Positions 9,077-17,784 of a stretch of 64,000 bases of DNA are shown one piece after another (positions within the stretch are counted from its first letter, which is position 1; the number at the start of each line of letters is the position of its first letter). Below the pieces are notes generated by a model. The model was given only the letters and a program-made list of their open reading frames with translations. It was not told the DNA's origin and searched no databases. Both the position numbers and the translations under genes were made by a program. Location of the stretch: positions 62,662 through 126,661 of the forward strand of contig NZ_KQ040780.1 of NCBI RefSeq assembly GCF_000971975.1. Reading direction: 5' to 3'. This DNA comes from Paenibacillus algorifonticola. Lineage in GTDB: Bacteria; Bacillota; Bacilli; Paenibacillales; Paenibacillaceae.

Positions 9077-9183
9077 TTTTTTAAAATATAAGCATTTATA
9101 AGTTTCACACTTATAATCGGCTTATATTTCACCCTCGAAACGGTAGCTTTGCCGCCAGAGGACGGCGACAGCCGTTTACGCTT
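9077..9183. repeat. Dispersed intergenic repeat, copy 1 (about 107 bp, two hairpins)
   Basis: It starts with a T/A-rich hairpin: AAATATAAGC pairs with GCTTATATTT, and TTATAAGT pairs inside with ACTTATAA. A GC-rich hairpin follows, where AAACGG pairs with CCGTTT and inner GCCG pairs with CGGC. Near-identical copies lie at 16339-16445 and 24404-24510. It sits between galK and galE and could form structure in the operon transcript. Confidence 0.85.
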
Positions 9184-9214
9184 ACATGCAAGCAAATATG
9201 GGAGGGAAAACACA

Positions 9215-10213
9215 ATGGCAGTATTGGTAACAGGTGGAGCAGGGTATATCGGATCGCATGCAGTAGCGTCACTTAAAGAGCGGGGCGAGGAAATCGTCGT
9301 CGTCGACAATTTGGAGCAAGGGCATCGTGCGGCAGTAACAGGCGGAAAGCTGTACGTTGGAGATTTGCGCGATAAGGATTTTCTGGAAACGGTATTTAAG
9401 GAAAACAGCATTGATGCCGTCATTCATTTTGCAGCTAATTCACTCGTAGGGGAAAGCATGCAAAATCCAGGAAAATACTACCATAACAACGTTTATGGCA
9501 CATTATGCCTGCTTGAAAAAATGATCGAGCACAACGTGCTCAAAATCGTCTTCTCCTCCACAGCAGCAACCTATGGCGAGCCGGAAAACGTGCCAATCGA
9601 CGAGTACGACCGTACACTGCCGACTAATGCCTATGGCGAAACGAAGCTGGCAATGGAAAAAATGATGAAATGGTTCGATGTTGCGCATGGCTTGAAATTC
9701 GTATCTTTGCGCTACTTCAACGCAGCTGGCGCTCATGAGAGCGGCCTGATCGGCGAAGACCACAATCCGGAATCACATCTTATTCCTATCGTGCTGCAGG
9801 CAGCGCTTGGACAGCGCCCGCATATTTCCGTGTTCGGCGAAGATTATGACACGGAGGATGGCACTTGCATCCGCGACTACATCCATGTCAGCGATCTTGC
9901 GGACGCGCATGTGCTTGCCGTAGAACGGTTGCGTACTGGTGCGGACAGCTCGATTTATAACCTCGGCAATGGACAGGGCTTCTCCGTTAAGCAAGTGATT
10001 GACATTGCACGTTTAGTAACCGAACGCGAGATAAAGGCCGTGATCGAGCCGCGTCGTTCTGGCGACCCAGCTGTACTAGTAGCGGCATCGAATCGTGCCC
10101 GTAGCGAACTAGGCTGGAATCCGAAGCGCAATAAGCTTGAGGATATTATCCGCAGCGCATGGAACTGGCATGTAGCGAATCCGCAAGGCTACAAAGGTAA
10201 AACACAGGAGTAG
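9215..10213 (+). CDS. galE: UDP-glucose 4-epimerase
   Basis: The product is 332 residues of the extended short-chain dehydrogenase/reductase family and interconverts UDP-galactose and UDP-glucose with bound NAD. The N terminus MAVLVTGGAGYIGSHAV carries GxxGxxG. The catalytic Ser/Thr region SSTAATYGEPE and the YGETK motif with catalytic Tyr and Lys lie near residues 115-147; RYFNAAGAH follows. The ATG at 9215 is preceded by GGGAGGG, so the open frame upstream (from 9149) is not used. It links galK and galT in one operon. Confidence 0.95.
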   Translation: MAVLVTGGAGYIGSHAVASLKERGEEIVVVDNLEQGHRAAVTGGKLYVGDLRDKDFLETVFKENSIDAVIHFAANSLVGESMQNPGKYYHNNVYGTLCLLEKMIEHNVLKIVFSSTAATYGEPENVPIDEYDRTLPTNAYGETKLAMEKMMKWFDVAHGLKFVSLRYFNAAGAHESGLIGEDHNPESHLIPIVLQAALGQRPHISVFGEDYDTEDGTCIRDYIHVSDLADAHVLAVERLRTGADSSIYNLGNGQGFSVKQVIDIARLVTEREIKAVIEPRRSGDPAVLVAASNRARSELGWNPKRNKLEDIIRSAWNWHVANPQGYKGKTQE

Positions 10214-10239
10214 GAGCAAGAGGAAGGAGCGGTTTCCGC

Positions 10240-11829
10240 ATGACTGACAGCCAGACAGCCGCTGCAAACGCGGCGAGGGCGCTTGTTAATATTGAAAGAT
10301 TGATTGGATTTGCATACCGCGAAGGCTTGCTTCATAAGCTGGATATTCATGCAGCCCGCAATGCGCTGCTTGATTTGTTCGGCTTTACGGAGCCGCATGA
10401 AGGCGAAATAGCTGAAGAGCAGCTGGATAGCGCGGTTTCGATATTGGAGGAGCTGCTCGATTATGGCCACAGCATCGGCCTGATTGAGGAAAATATTACG
10501 ACCTATCGCGATTTGCTGGATGCGCGCATTATGGGCTTGCTCATGCCGCGCCCTTCGGAAACGGTAGCCGCTTTCGAGCGAACAGCAGAAGCAGAGGGCA
10601 TCTCCAAGGCGACGGATGCCTTCTATAAGCTGAATATTGACTCCAACTACATCCGTATGGATCGCATTCGCAAAAATAAATATTGGCTGTACGATACGGA
10701 TTACGGCAATCTGGAGATTACAATCAACCTGTCCAAGCCAGAAAAGGATCCAAAGGAAATTGCGCTGCTCAAGACGCTGCCGCAAGCCAAATATCCACAG
10801 TGCCTGCTCTGTGCTGAAAATGTAGGCTACGCCGGACGCGCCGATCATCCCGCGCGGCAAAATCTGCGCGTACTGCCGCTGACCTTGCAGGCAGAGCAAT
10901 GGTATTTTCAATATTCGCCTTATGTGTATTACAACGAGCACAGCATCGTATTCAAGGGCGCGCATGAGCCGATGGCGATTTCGCACTCCTCGTTTGCGAG
11001 ATTGCTCGATTTCGTGGAGCAGTATCCGCATTATTTTATCGGCTCCAATGCCGACTTGCCGATTGTTGGCGGCTCGATTCTGAGCCACGACCACTTCCAG
11101 GCAGGACGTCACACGTTCCCGATGGAAGCGGCAGGGGTGGAAGCCAGCTTCGTTAATCCGGAGCTGCCAGGCGTCAAATACGGCATCGTAAGCTGGCCAA
11201 TGTCCGTTGTTCGGGTCAATGGCGCTTCGAAAGCCGATGTGCTGAAGGCGGCCTGCAGCCTGCTTGATGCTTGGCGCGGCTACAGCGACGCGGATGCTGA
11301 CGTTCTCGCATTTACCGCAGGTGTTGGGGCTGCGGCACAGACGCCGCATAATACGATTACGCCGATCGCCAGACTGCGCGACAACGGCGAGTACGAGGTC
11401 GATCTTGTGCTTCGCAACAATCGGACGAGCGACGAGCATCCCGACGGGATTTTTCATCCCCATCAGAACCTGCATCATATCAAAAAAGAAAATATCGGCC
11501 TGATTGAAGTGATGGGTCTGGCTGTTTTGCCAGGCAGACTGGCAACGGAGCTGGGCCAAATTGCCGCTTACTTGACGGGAGCGGCGACTATGGATGCTGC
11601 CCTGCAGGAAAGCGCTCATCCGCTTCACAAGCATGCTGAGTGGATTAGAGAGCTGGTAGCGCGTTATGGAACGGCCTGCTCGGAGAGCGAAGCTCAGACG
11701 TACGTGGAAGCTCAGACGGGTGCAAAGTTCCTCGATGTGCTGAAGGACGCGGGCGTGTACAAGCGCAATGATGCCGGAAAAGAAAGTTTTCAAAAGTTCC
11801 TGTTTTTCATAGGTTTGCAAACTGAATAA
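10240..11829 (+). CDS. galT: Galactose-1-phosphate uridylyltransferase, class II
   Basis: At 529 residues this is the long Firmicute class II GalT, not the 350-residue class I enzyme. It transfers UMP from UDP-glucose to galactose-1-phosphate. The active-site region GGSILSHDHFQAGRHTFP near residue 285 matches the class II nucleotidyl-transfer histidine motif. FHPHQNLHHIKKENIGLIEVMG lies near 407. GGAAGGAG sits 11 bases before the ATG. It starts 26 bp after galE and is followed by a terminator, which closes the operon. A 543-codon open frame on the opposite strand is a shadow. Confidence 0.94.
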   Translation: MTDSQTAAANAARALVNIERLIGFAYREGLLHKLDIHAARNALLDLFGFTEPHEGEIAEEQLDSAVSILEELLDYGHSIGLIEENITTYRDLLDARIMGLLMPRPSETVAAFERTAEAEGISKATDAFYKLNIDSNYIRMDRIRKNKYWLYDTDYGNLEITINLSKPEKDPKEIALLKTLPQAKYPQCLLCAENVGYAGRADHPARQNLRVLPLTLQAEQWYFQYSPYVYYNEHSIVFKGAHEPMAISHSSFARLLDFVEQYPHYFIGSNADLPIVGGSILSHDHFQAGRHTFPMEAAGVEASFVNPELPGVKYGIVSWPMSVVRVNGASKADVLKAACSLLDAWRGYSDADADVLAFTAGVGAAAQTPHNTITPIARLRDNGEYEVDLVLRNNRTSDEHPDGIFHPHQNLHHIKKENIGLIEVMGLAVLPGRLATELGQIAAYLTGAATMDAALQESAHPLHKHAEWIRELVARYGTACSESEAQTYVEAQTGAKFLDVLKDAGVYKRNDAGKESFQKFLFFIGLQTE

Positions 11830-11845
11830 TCTAGGCTGAACCGCG

Positions 11846-11887
11846 AAGCTGGCTTTCGATCCTAAGGGGATTGAGAGCCAGCTTTTA
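11846..11887 (+). terminator. Terminator of the galKET operon
   Basis: AAGCTGGCT (11846-11854) pairs with AGCCAGCTT (11876-11884). The stem continues through the inner bases to a short TAAG loop and is followed by TTT. Confidence 0.85.
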
Positions 11888-12014
11888 ATCTGTGAAATAA
11901 TTAATTTGAAAAGTGTAAAAAATTATGGTATTTTTTATATGATTAAAAATAGTATTTACGTTACTAATGTTTTATTGTGATCGCCAACACTACAAGTTAG
12001 ATGGAGGAGTTAAT

Positions 12015-12488
12015 ATGCCAGAAACTATTATGCCTTTAGATGATTTTCTGCAGTTGAATTCGGATGAGCAAGTGGAAAAGCTGAAAAGATGGAAAATGGA
12101 TTATACGCTGAAAGATATTCGTGAAGCTTGGGATTTCAAACATTCCGCTCAGTATTACATGCTCCTTAAGAAACTTCGCATCTATGAGCGGGTTGTAAAT
12201 AAGTCGGACAAGTTCTACCCGGTTCCCGATCATCTGTCTTCACAATCGGGTGGTGGATTTGAACGTGGATGGAGAGGACAGCCTTCTTACGCTCAGCAGG
12301 AGCTCAAGCTTCCAGCAGACCAGTTCAACTACAACTTAAACACAACGCTTAGCGGTGCTGAACTTGCAGAGAAGCTGGAACGCCTTGCTTTCTTCCTGAA
12401 AGGCGAGCAGAAACAGGTTGCCATTTCACTGTCTCTTGAAGCAGCAGCAGCTGTAGCAGTCAAGGAATCGGAAACAACAGAAGAATAA
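12015..12488 (+). CDS. Conserved hypothetical protein with a possible N-terminal HTH
   Basis: The product is 157 residues. I start it at the ATG at 12015, seven bases after GGAGG, giving MPETIMPLDDFLQLNSDEQ. The segment TLKDIREAWDFKHSAQYYMLLKKLRI (about 34-59) looks like a helix-turn-helix, of the kind that asks whether DNA or a partner is bound. A glycine/glutamine-rich middle and a C-terminal amphipathic region with an alanine run follow. I do not recognise a named family. It stands alone, with an AT-rich upstream region and its own terminator. Confidence 0.6.
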   Translation: MPETIMPLDDFLQLNSDEQVEKLKRWKMDYTLKDIREAWDFKHSAQYYMLLKKLRIYERVVNKSDKFYPVPDHLSSQSGGGFERGWRGQPSYAQQELKLPADQFNYNLNTTLSGAELAEKLERLAFFLKGEQKQVAISLSLEAAAAVAVKESETTEE

Positions 12489-12537
12489 CACAAAAAAACC
12501 GGGGCAGCTCTTGCGATTGCCACCGGTTTTCTTGTGT
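12489..12537 (+). terminator. Terminator after the hypothetical gene
   Basis: AAAACCGG pairs with CCGGTTTT, and the stem extends through ACACAA/TTGTGT. It begins immediately after the stop codon. Confidence 0.75.
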
Positions 12538-12589
12538 TGTCGAAGGGTGTAATATAATGTATTTAAATGGTATTACTTGAAGAGCTGTA

Positions 12590-12817
12590 CTACTTGTTCC
12601 TTAGCTTGCCTAGCTCTGATACTAGGGCTTCTACTTCACTGATACTGAATTTTTCTTTGCCTGCAACGACCTCATACAATTCCTTAATGTCTTCGTATTG
12701 CGTAATATTGAAGTGAGAAGCCTGCATTGCGGCAGCCGAAGCCATCTTTAATTTTGTTTTGATGGTATCAATCATAAATTCAATATTTTGAGGCGTTTGC
12801 TGTTCAAGATCTAGCAT
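12590..12817 (-). CDS. yfkK: UPF0435 / DUF1128 family protein (YfkK-like)
   Basis: The product is 75 residues, from MLDLEQQTPQNIEFMIDTIK to the C terminus ELGKLRNK, and matches the small helical UPF0435 family at essentially full length (the B. subtilis YfkK pattern: QTPENIEYMIEQIKTKLKM, then an acidic YEDLKDIY-type segment). The function is unknown. The ATG at 12817 is chosen because AAGGAGG lies eight bases upstream on the minus strand; the upstream ATG at 12838 overlaps that site and would be wrong. Confidence 0.85.
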   Translation of the reverse strand: MLDLEQQTPQNIEFMIDTIKTKLKMASAAAMQASHFNITQYEDIKELYEVVAGKEKFSISEVEALVSELGKLRNK

Positions 12818-13034
12818 GGGTAAATCCTCCTTCATCATTCAGGGCATGGATGCATGCGCCTGCTGTTTCATACTAATGCCGTCATTGTAACATAATTTAA
12901 GGACAGGCATCAGACAAATTGAATAGAGCCGATAAATCCGATACAATTAATAGCAGGATGGGCAATCATCAAAGTAGAGCATGAATGAACGCCGATAAAT
13001 CGTAATAGGAAGCATAGCTTAAAGGAGAAGGAAG

Positions 13035-13583
13035 ATGGAGCAGTCAGATCGTTTCAATCGCGAAATAACTGAATTTCTGGCTCCGATTGCCAGTCAGTAC
13101 CCGAATAGAAGCGATATTTCCTTCGTATGTATTGGTACTGACCGTTCAACAGGAGATTGCTTTGGGCCTCTCGTTGGCACCCTGCTGCGGGAGCAGGGCT
13201 GGGAGCATGTGATTGGCACAATGGAGCAGCCGTGTGATGCCTATGCAGTAGAACAGGCGGTTCTCGATGCAGAAAATTGTACAGTCGTCATTGCGATTGA
13301 TGCTTGCCTCGGCAAGCCGCAGTCGGTTGGAGCCTTTCTGGCGAAAGCGGGTCCGCTCCAGCCGGGAGCAGCAACGGGCCGCAGACTGCCTCCCGTCGGA
13401 CATTACAGCATTGCAGGCGTTGTGAATGCATTAAGCCACAAGCCTTACATAACGATTCAGACGACATCGCTGTATCACGTCATGCAAATGGCGGAGCAGT
13501 TGGCAGCGGCGATTGCACAAGCATGGCCCGGCAGCAAACGCATATTGAAATGGACAGAAGAGGAGCGTGTTTATTTTGGCTAA
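13035..13583 (+). CDS. yyaC: Spore protease YyaC family protein
   Basis: The product is 182 residues. DISFVCIGTDRSTGDCFGPLVG near residue 28 and VVIAIDACLGKPQSVG near 84 match YyaC, a sporulation-associated protein structurally related to the germination protease GPR. The central LPPVGHYSIAGVVN segment is also typical. It probably acts in the developing spore, and its exact role is not established in the family. AAAGGAGAAGGAAG precedes the ATG. Its last codons overlap the start of the alpha/beta hydrolase, so the two are likely co-transcribed. Confidence 0.88.
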   Translation: MEQSDRFNREITEFLAPIASQYPNRSDISFVCIGTDRSTGDCFGPLVGTLLREQGWEHVIGTMEQPCDAYAVEQAVLDAENCTVVIAIDACLGKPQSVGAFLAKAGPLQPGAATGRRLPPVGHYSIAGVVNALSHKPYITIQTTSLYHVMQMAEQLAAAIAQAWPGSKRILKWTEEERVYFG

Positions 13584-14454
13584 TTGGGTTTCCCTGGCGA
13601 ATCAAAAGCTGATGCTCGAGGAAGGCACCGAGCTTAGCTTTTACGACTCAGAAGCGTTAAAATGGCAAGCTGGAGCAAAAGACTCAGATTCAAAGGCAGG
13701 CCACTCCTCTCCCGTGCTTGTGCTGCTGCATGGCTACTGCGGCAGCTCGGCCTATTGGGAAGAGGTTGCACCAATACTTGCTCGCCAGTCGCGCCTGATC
13801 ATTCCTGATCTGCGCGGTCATGGCTTATCCACGGCTTCCGCCAATCTTGACGCTACCATGGAATTGTATGCAGATGATCTTTACGCTATTCTTGAACATC
13901 TTCGTCTAGATAAAGTGTGCCTGCTCGGCCATTCGCTTGGCGGCTACATCGCATTGGCTTTTGCAGAACGGTATGCGGAACAGTTGGCGGCATTCGGGCT
14001 CGTGCATTCTACAGCTCTTGCGGACAGCGAGGCAGCGAAGGACAATCGGGACAATACGATAAATCTAATTAAGCAGGGTCAGCTGGAGCAGGTTATTGAC
14101 GGCATGTCGCAAAAGCTGTTTGCTCCAGATAATCTGGGCAAGCTGCCAGACAAGGTGGCGCGTGTGAAGGCGATTGGCTACCAGACGGGCGGAACGGGAG
14201 CGATCGCTGCGGCGTCCGGAATGAAAGCAAGGCCTGATCGGACGGGCATTTTGCGTGAAGCCAAGCTTCCCGTGCTGCTGCTTGCCGGAGAAGGCGATCA
14301 AATCGTTCCACCGGAGCGGACGCTGTTATTCGAAGGCCCCTCGATTAAGCAGGTGCTGCTTAAAGATGCTGGCCACATGAGCATGCTGGAACAGCCGGAA
14401 GCTTGCGCAGAGGCAATCAGCAGCTTTATTGCTCCGCTATATAAGTTGGGCTAA
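13576..14454 (+). CDS. Alpha/beta-fold hydrolase
   Basis: The product is about 292 residues. The sequence runs VLVLLHGYCGSSAYWEEV (oxyanion HG motif), then DLRGHGLS, then the nucleophile elbow GHSLGGY (Ser near residue 120), with Asp in LLAGEGDQIVPPERT and His in DAGHMSMLEQPEA at the end. This is the pattern of the alpha/beta hydrolase 1 family (esterases, lactonases). The TTG at 13576 is preferred because AGAGGAG lies about ten bases upstream; the GTG at 13567 is too close to it. It overlaps yyaC by eight bases. The substrate is unknown. Confidence 0.85.
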   Translation: MANWVSLANQKLMLEEGTELSFYDSEALKWQAGAKDSDSKAGHSSPVLVLLHGYCGSSAYWEEVAPILARQSRLIIPDLRGHGLSTASANLDATMELYADDLYAILEHLRLDKVCLLGHSLGGYIALAFAERYAEQLAAFGLVHSTALADSEAAKDNRDNTINLIKQGQLEQVIDGMSQKLFAPDNLGKLPDKVARVKAIGYQTGGTGAIAAASGMKARPDRTGILREAKLPVLLLAGEGDQIVPPERTLLFEGPSIKQVLLKDAGHMSMLEQPEACAEAISSFIAPLYKLG

Positions 14455-14501
14455 ATAAAGCATAAGAGCGGGGAGCTGCGCAGAGAAAGGGGCACGGAGC
14501 G

Positions 14502-15149
14502 ATGTTTCAACGGGATTATTTTATGCGTATGATCGAGCAGATGACGGAAGCGGTCGGACAAGTGATGCAACTGAGGCGAGAGCTGAAGCAGGAGGACGCG
14601 CTTGTCGTCATTGACGAGCTGTTGGATCGCAGGTTTGGGCTAAGCGGCAAGCTGATCCGTACGTTGTCAGATGAGGATTTGCTCGCGGTTATGACGAAAA
14701 ACGGTGTCGTAGAGACTGACAATATCCAGGCAATCGCGATTTTGTTCAAGCAGGAGGCGGAGTTGTATGAGGATTTGGGCAAAGAAGCGGAAAGCTTCGC
14801 GCACAGTTTAAAGGCCCTGCACTTGTTTATGCGGCTTTCACTCATTGATGCACCGCCGACGCTTACAAACTCGAGCGAAGAGGTAGTAATTTTGCTGGAC
14901 AAGCTGTCGCCATACGAGCTGCCCTCTCGAACGAAGCTTCTGGTTGCCGAGTGGCATGAATCAGAGGGAGCTTTCGCGCTCGCTGAAAATATTTGGTACG
15001 AGCTGCTTGATGACGGCGCAGCGGACAAAGGCGAGGTAGCCGCGTTTTATATGCGGCTGCTTCCTTTTCAGGAGGACAAGCTTGCCGCTGGCGGCTTGCC
15101 GATCGAGGAAATCAGAACAGGGCTTAACAGCCTGGAGATGGAGCAATAG
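14502..15149 (+). CDS. DUF6483-family hypothetical protein
   Basis: The product is 215 residues and almost wholly helical. It opens with MFQRDYFMRMIEQMTEAVGQVM, the recurrent start of a Bacillales family of unknown function, and has a TPR-like alternation in the second half (LYEDLGKEAESFAHSLKALHLFM). The early LKQEDALVVIDELLDRRFGL segment is also characteristic. The stop codon is two bases before the methyltransferase start, so translation is probably coupled. The family number is my recollection; the function is unknown. Confidence 0.6.
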   Translation: MFQRDYFMRMIEQMTEAVGQVMQLRRELKQEDALVVIDELLDRRFGLSGKLIRTLSDEDLLAVMTKNGVVETDNIQAIAILFKQEAELYEDLGKEAESFAHSLKALHLFMRLSLIDAPPTLTNSSEEVVILLDKLSPYELPSRTKLLVAEWHESEGAFALAENIWYELLDDGAADKGEVAAFYMRLLPFQEDKLAAGGLPIEEIRTGLNSLEMEQ

Positions 15150-15151
15150 CA

Positions 15152-16327
15152 ATGACAGAACAGTGGCAGCAGGATATTTGCCGCCTGACAGAAACGGGCG
15201 GGCTTTTGCAGGGAACGCTGAGCCAGCTTCGCCGCAAGGATGGAGACGCAGCACCCAAAATCATCATTCGTCCCGTGCAGTTGAAAAATGGCCTTCATTA
15301 TCAATTTGAAGCTCATTTTGCGAATAAGGTTATACATAACAATTGGCTTCCTGAGGATGCGGGGCCGAAGCTGGTCGAGCTGCTAGACGAGCAATATCGC
15401 CAGGCGCTTCTCAAAACGCAGGAAGCAGATATACAGCTGCTTCTTAGCAAAAAAGGCAAGCCGACTTTGCTAAGAAAGCCGCCAACCGCTAGTGCGGCCA
15501 GCACCGAGCAGCAGCACAACCGCCAGAAGCAGCGCGTCATTGCCGAAGGGCAGGCGGCGCCGTTTATGGTGGAGCTGGGCATTATGACGCCGGAAGGCAA
15601 GGTCCATGCGAAAAAGCAGGATAAGTTCAGGCAGATCAACCGCTTCCTGGAGATGGTGACCGATGTGCTGCCTCAGCTTCCACAGGGCAAGCCGCTAACG
15701 ATTATCGATTTCGGCTGCGGCAAATCGTATTTGACGTTTGCCCTTTACCATCTGCTTGCGGTAGAGCAAAATCGGGATATCCGCATTATCGGCCTTGATT
15801 TAAAGGCAGATGTCATCACTTTTTGTTCAGAGCTTGCACATACGCTCGGTTATGATAAACTGTCATTTATGGTAGGAGATATTGCTGATTATGATGGTGT
15901 GAGCGAAGCGGATATGGTTGTGACGCTTCATGCTTGTGACACGGCTACCGATGCTGCGCTTGCCAAGGCAGTCGGCTGGGGAGCCTCGGTCATTATGTCC
16001 GTGCCTTGCTGCCAGCATGAGTTGTTCAAGCAGGTGAGCAGCGATGCACTCGCCCCTATTTTATCGCAAGGCTTGCTCAAAGAGCGGTTCGCCGCTATTG
16101 CAACCGATGCTGCCCGCGGCACGCTGCTAGAGGTGCTGGGCTATAAAGTTCAAATGCTGGAGTTTGTTGATCCGGAGCATACGCCAAAAAATCTGCTCAT
16201 TCGAGCAGTTCGCAGCGAGTCCGGCACACAAGTGAAAAAATGGGAGCAATACGAGCAGTTCCGTAATTTTCTACAGATAGCACCTAGTCTTGAGAAACTG
16301 CTTGCCGGACGTTTGCCCGCAAACTAG
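15152..16327 (+). CDS. Class I SAM-dependent methyltransferase (METTL25-like)
   Basis: The product is 391 residues. The N-terminal 150 residues form a mixed domain of unknown role. The Rossmann-type methyltransferase core starts at LTIIDFGCGKSYLTFALYHL (SAM-binding motif I, near residue 183), followed by IIGLDLKAD and MVGDIADYD. The motif VPCCQHEL near residue 286 resembles the cysteine-containing motif of the METTL25/RRNAD1 group. The substrate is not known; an RNA or translation factor is possible but inferred. It directly follows the DUF6483-like gene and is followed by a dispersed repeat. Confidence 0.8.
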   Translation: MTEQWQQDICRLTETGGLLQGTLSQLRRKDGDAAPKIIIRPVQLKNGLHYQFEAHFANKVIHNNWLPEDAGPKLVELLDEQYRQALLKTQEADIQLLLSKKGKPTLLRKPPTASAASTEQQHNRQKQRVIAEGQAAPFMVELGIMTPEGKVHAKKQDKFRQINRFLEMVTDVLPQLPQGKPLTIIDFGCGKSYLTFALYHLLAVEQNRDIRIIGLDLKADVITFCSELAHTLGYDKLSFMVGDIADYDGVSEADMVVTLHACDTATDAALAKAVGWGASVIMSVPCCQHELFKQVSSDALAPILSQGLLKERFAAIATDAARGTLLEVLGYKVQMLEFVDPEHTPKNLLIRAVRSESGTQVKKWEQYEQFRNFLQIAPSLEKLLAGRLPAN

Positions 16328-16338
16328 CAAGTATATCG

Positions 16339-16445
16339 TTTTTTTAAATATAAGCATTTATAAGTTTCACCCTTATAAACGGCTTATATTTCACCCGCGA
16401 AACGGTAGCTTTGCCGCCAGAGGACGGCGACAGCCGTTTACGCTT
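16339..16445. repeat. Dispersed intergenic repeat, copy 2
   Basis: Nearly identical to 9077-9183, starting with a T run and AAATATAAGC and ending in CCGTTTACGCTT, with the same two predicted hairpins. It lies between the methyltransferase and HD-GYP genes and may also act as a terminator. Confidence 0.85.
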
Positions 16446-16537
16446 GGGAAATTGGTTTATGAATGCATGGATGATAGCGACTTAATTATAGATGCCGATT
16501 ACTAGCGTTATCATGGTTAAAGGCGGGAAACAAGGAA

Positions 16538-17617
16538 ATGAGAAAAGTTCAGATTGGCATGGTGCAGCCGGGGGACAGGCTTGCCAAAACTATTTTTCAG
16601 GATAACGGCAGCGTGCTGCTCGGCGCAGGCGTGGAGATGAATGACCGTTTTATTAATAGGCTTGAAAATATGGGCTATGATTTTGTGTTTATTGAAGATA
16701 AGGACACGGAAGATATTATGCCCGAGGACAGCATTCGCGACGAGACGCGCAAAAAAGCGGCGGAAGCTGTTTCTGCGACGATGAATGCGTTCAAAGAGCC
16801 CGCCCTAAAAGGGCGGACGATTGCCCCGGACATTGGACGGACATTCCGTTCGGTATTCGGGTCCATTATGCAGGACCTCGCGAGCAGGCCAAACATGGCG
16901 GTCAATTTGACCAGCATTCATTCGGCGGATGCCTATTTGTTTCAGCATTCGGTCAATGTGGCGGTGCTTGCCGGCGTTATTGGAATTGCCAAGGGCTTCA
17001 ATCGCAACCAGCTGGAGGATTTGGGCATTGGCGCGCTGCTGTTTGATATCGGCATGACGAAGCTGCCTCAGCCTCTGCTGGCGAATAAAGGGCCGCTATC
17101 CGATGCAGACCGCAAAATTATGCAGGGCCACGCGATGGAGGGCTTCGATATTTTACGGAAATATCATGATATTTCCCTCGTATCGGCCCACTGCGCATTG
17201 CAGCATCATGAGCGTTATGACGGCTCGGGCTATCCGCGCGGGCTTAAGCATGATGATATTCATATGTTTGCCCAAATCGTCGGACTTGCCGATGTATATG
17301 ACGCACTGACTTCCCCGCGGCCCTATCGCAAAAGATATACGCCAACGGAAGCCATCGAATTTCTATTCGCGGCTGGCAATACATACTTTGATTTTGAGCT
17401 GATCAAGCTCTTTTGCCGCCATATTTCCATTTATCCGGTGGCGACGACGCTGCTGCTCAGTTCTGGCCAGACCGCCGTCGTTACAGCGAACAATGAGCTG
17501 GCGCTGCATCGTCCACGCGTACGCATTATTCGTGAAGCCGATGGCTCGCATCCGGCAGCTCCTTTTGAAATTGAGCTCAAGGACGACATGTATTTGACGA
17601 TAGTCAAAGAACTGTAA
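16538..17617 (+). CDS. HD-GYP domain protein with an altered HD motif
   Basis: The product is 359 residues. A 120-residue N-terminal region precedes an HD-GYP domain, the c-di-GMP phosphodiesterase fold. QHSVNVAVLAG and HHERYDGSGYPRGL (His223/224, GYP 231-233) are intact, and VGLADVYDALTSPRPYR is canonical. However, the HD dyad is FD (Phe169-Asp170 in LLFDIGMTKLP instead of LLHDIGK). Loss of this metal-ligand histidine could abolish or change catalysis. No membrane segment or receiver domain is seen. A stand-alone c-di-GMP sensor is an alternative to an active enzyme. GGGAAACAAGGAA lies before the ATG. Confidence 0.85.
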   Translation: MRKVQIGMVQPGDRLAKTIFQDNGSVLLGAGVEMNDRFINRLENMGYDFVFIEDKDTEDIMPEDSIRDETRKKAAEAVSATMNAFKEPALKGRTIAPDIGRTFRSVFGSIMQDLASRPNMAVNLTSIHSADAYLFQHSVNVAVLAGVIGIAKGFNRNQLEDLGIGALLFDIGMTKLPQPLLANKGPLSDADRKIMQGHAMEGFDILRKYHDISLVSAHCALQHHERYDGSGYPRGLKHDDIHMFAQIVGLADVYDALTSPRPYRKRYTPTEAIEFLFAAGNTYFDFELIKLFCRHISIYPVATTLLLSSGQTAVVTANNELALHRPRVRIIREADGSHPAAPFEIELKDDMYLTIVKEL

Positions 17618-17784
17618 CTTCAAAGGCGAGACTTTGTTACACATTGAGGCAGCTTTTTCCCGCAGAGCTGTTAAGAAGAGCAAGAATATAAATGTGTTCG
17701 CTAGGCTAGGGGCTTGACTATACAAGCATTCCTTATGCTGCATAAGCTGTTAAGGCGACAAGCGCAAAAAGGAGTGGTGGTATA

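Noticed and set aside
8251..9423. 390-codon minus-strand open frame over galK
   Set aside because: Shadow of galK that runs through simple repeats (IHFIHFIHFI) and the dispersed repeat; it resembles no protein.
10189..11820. 543-codon open frame on the minus strand
   Set aside because: Exactly antisense to galT, whose motifs are unmistakable. The predicted protein has no recognisable domain and no ribosome binding site; it follows from codon bias on the other strand.
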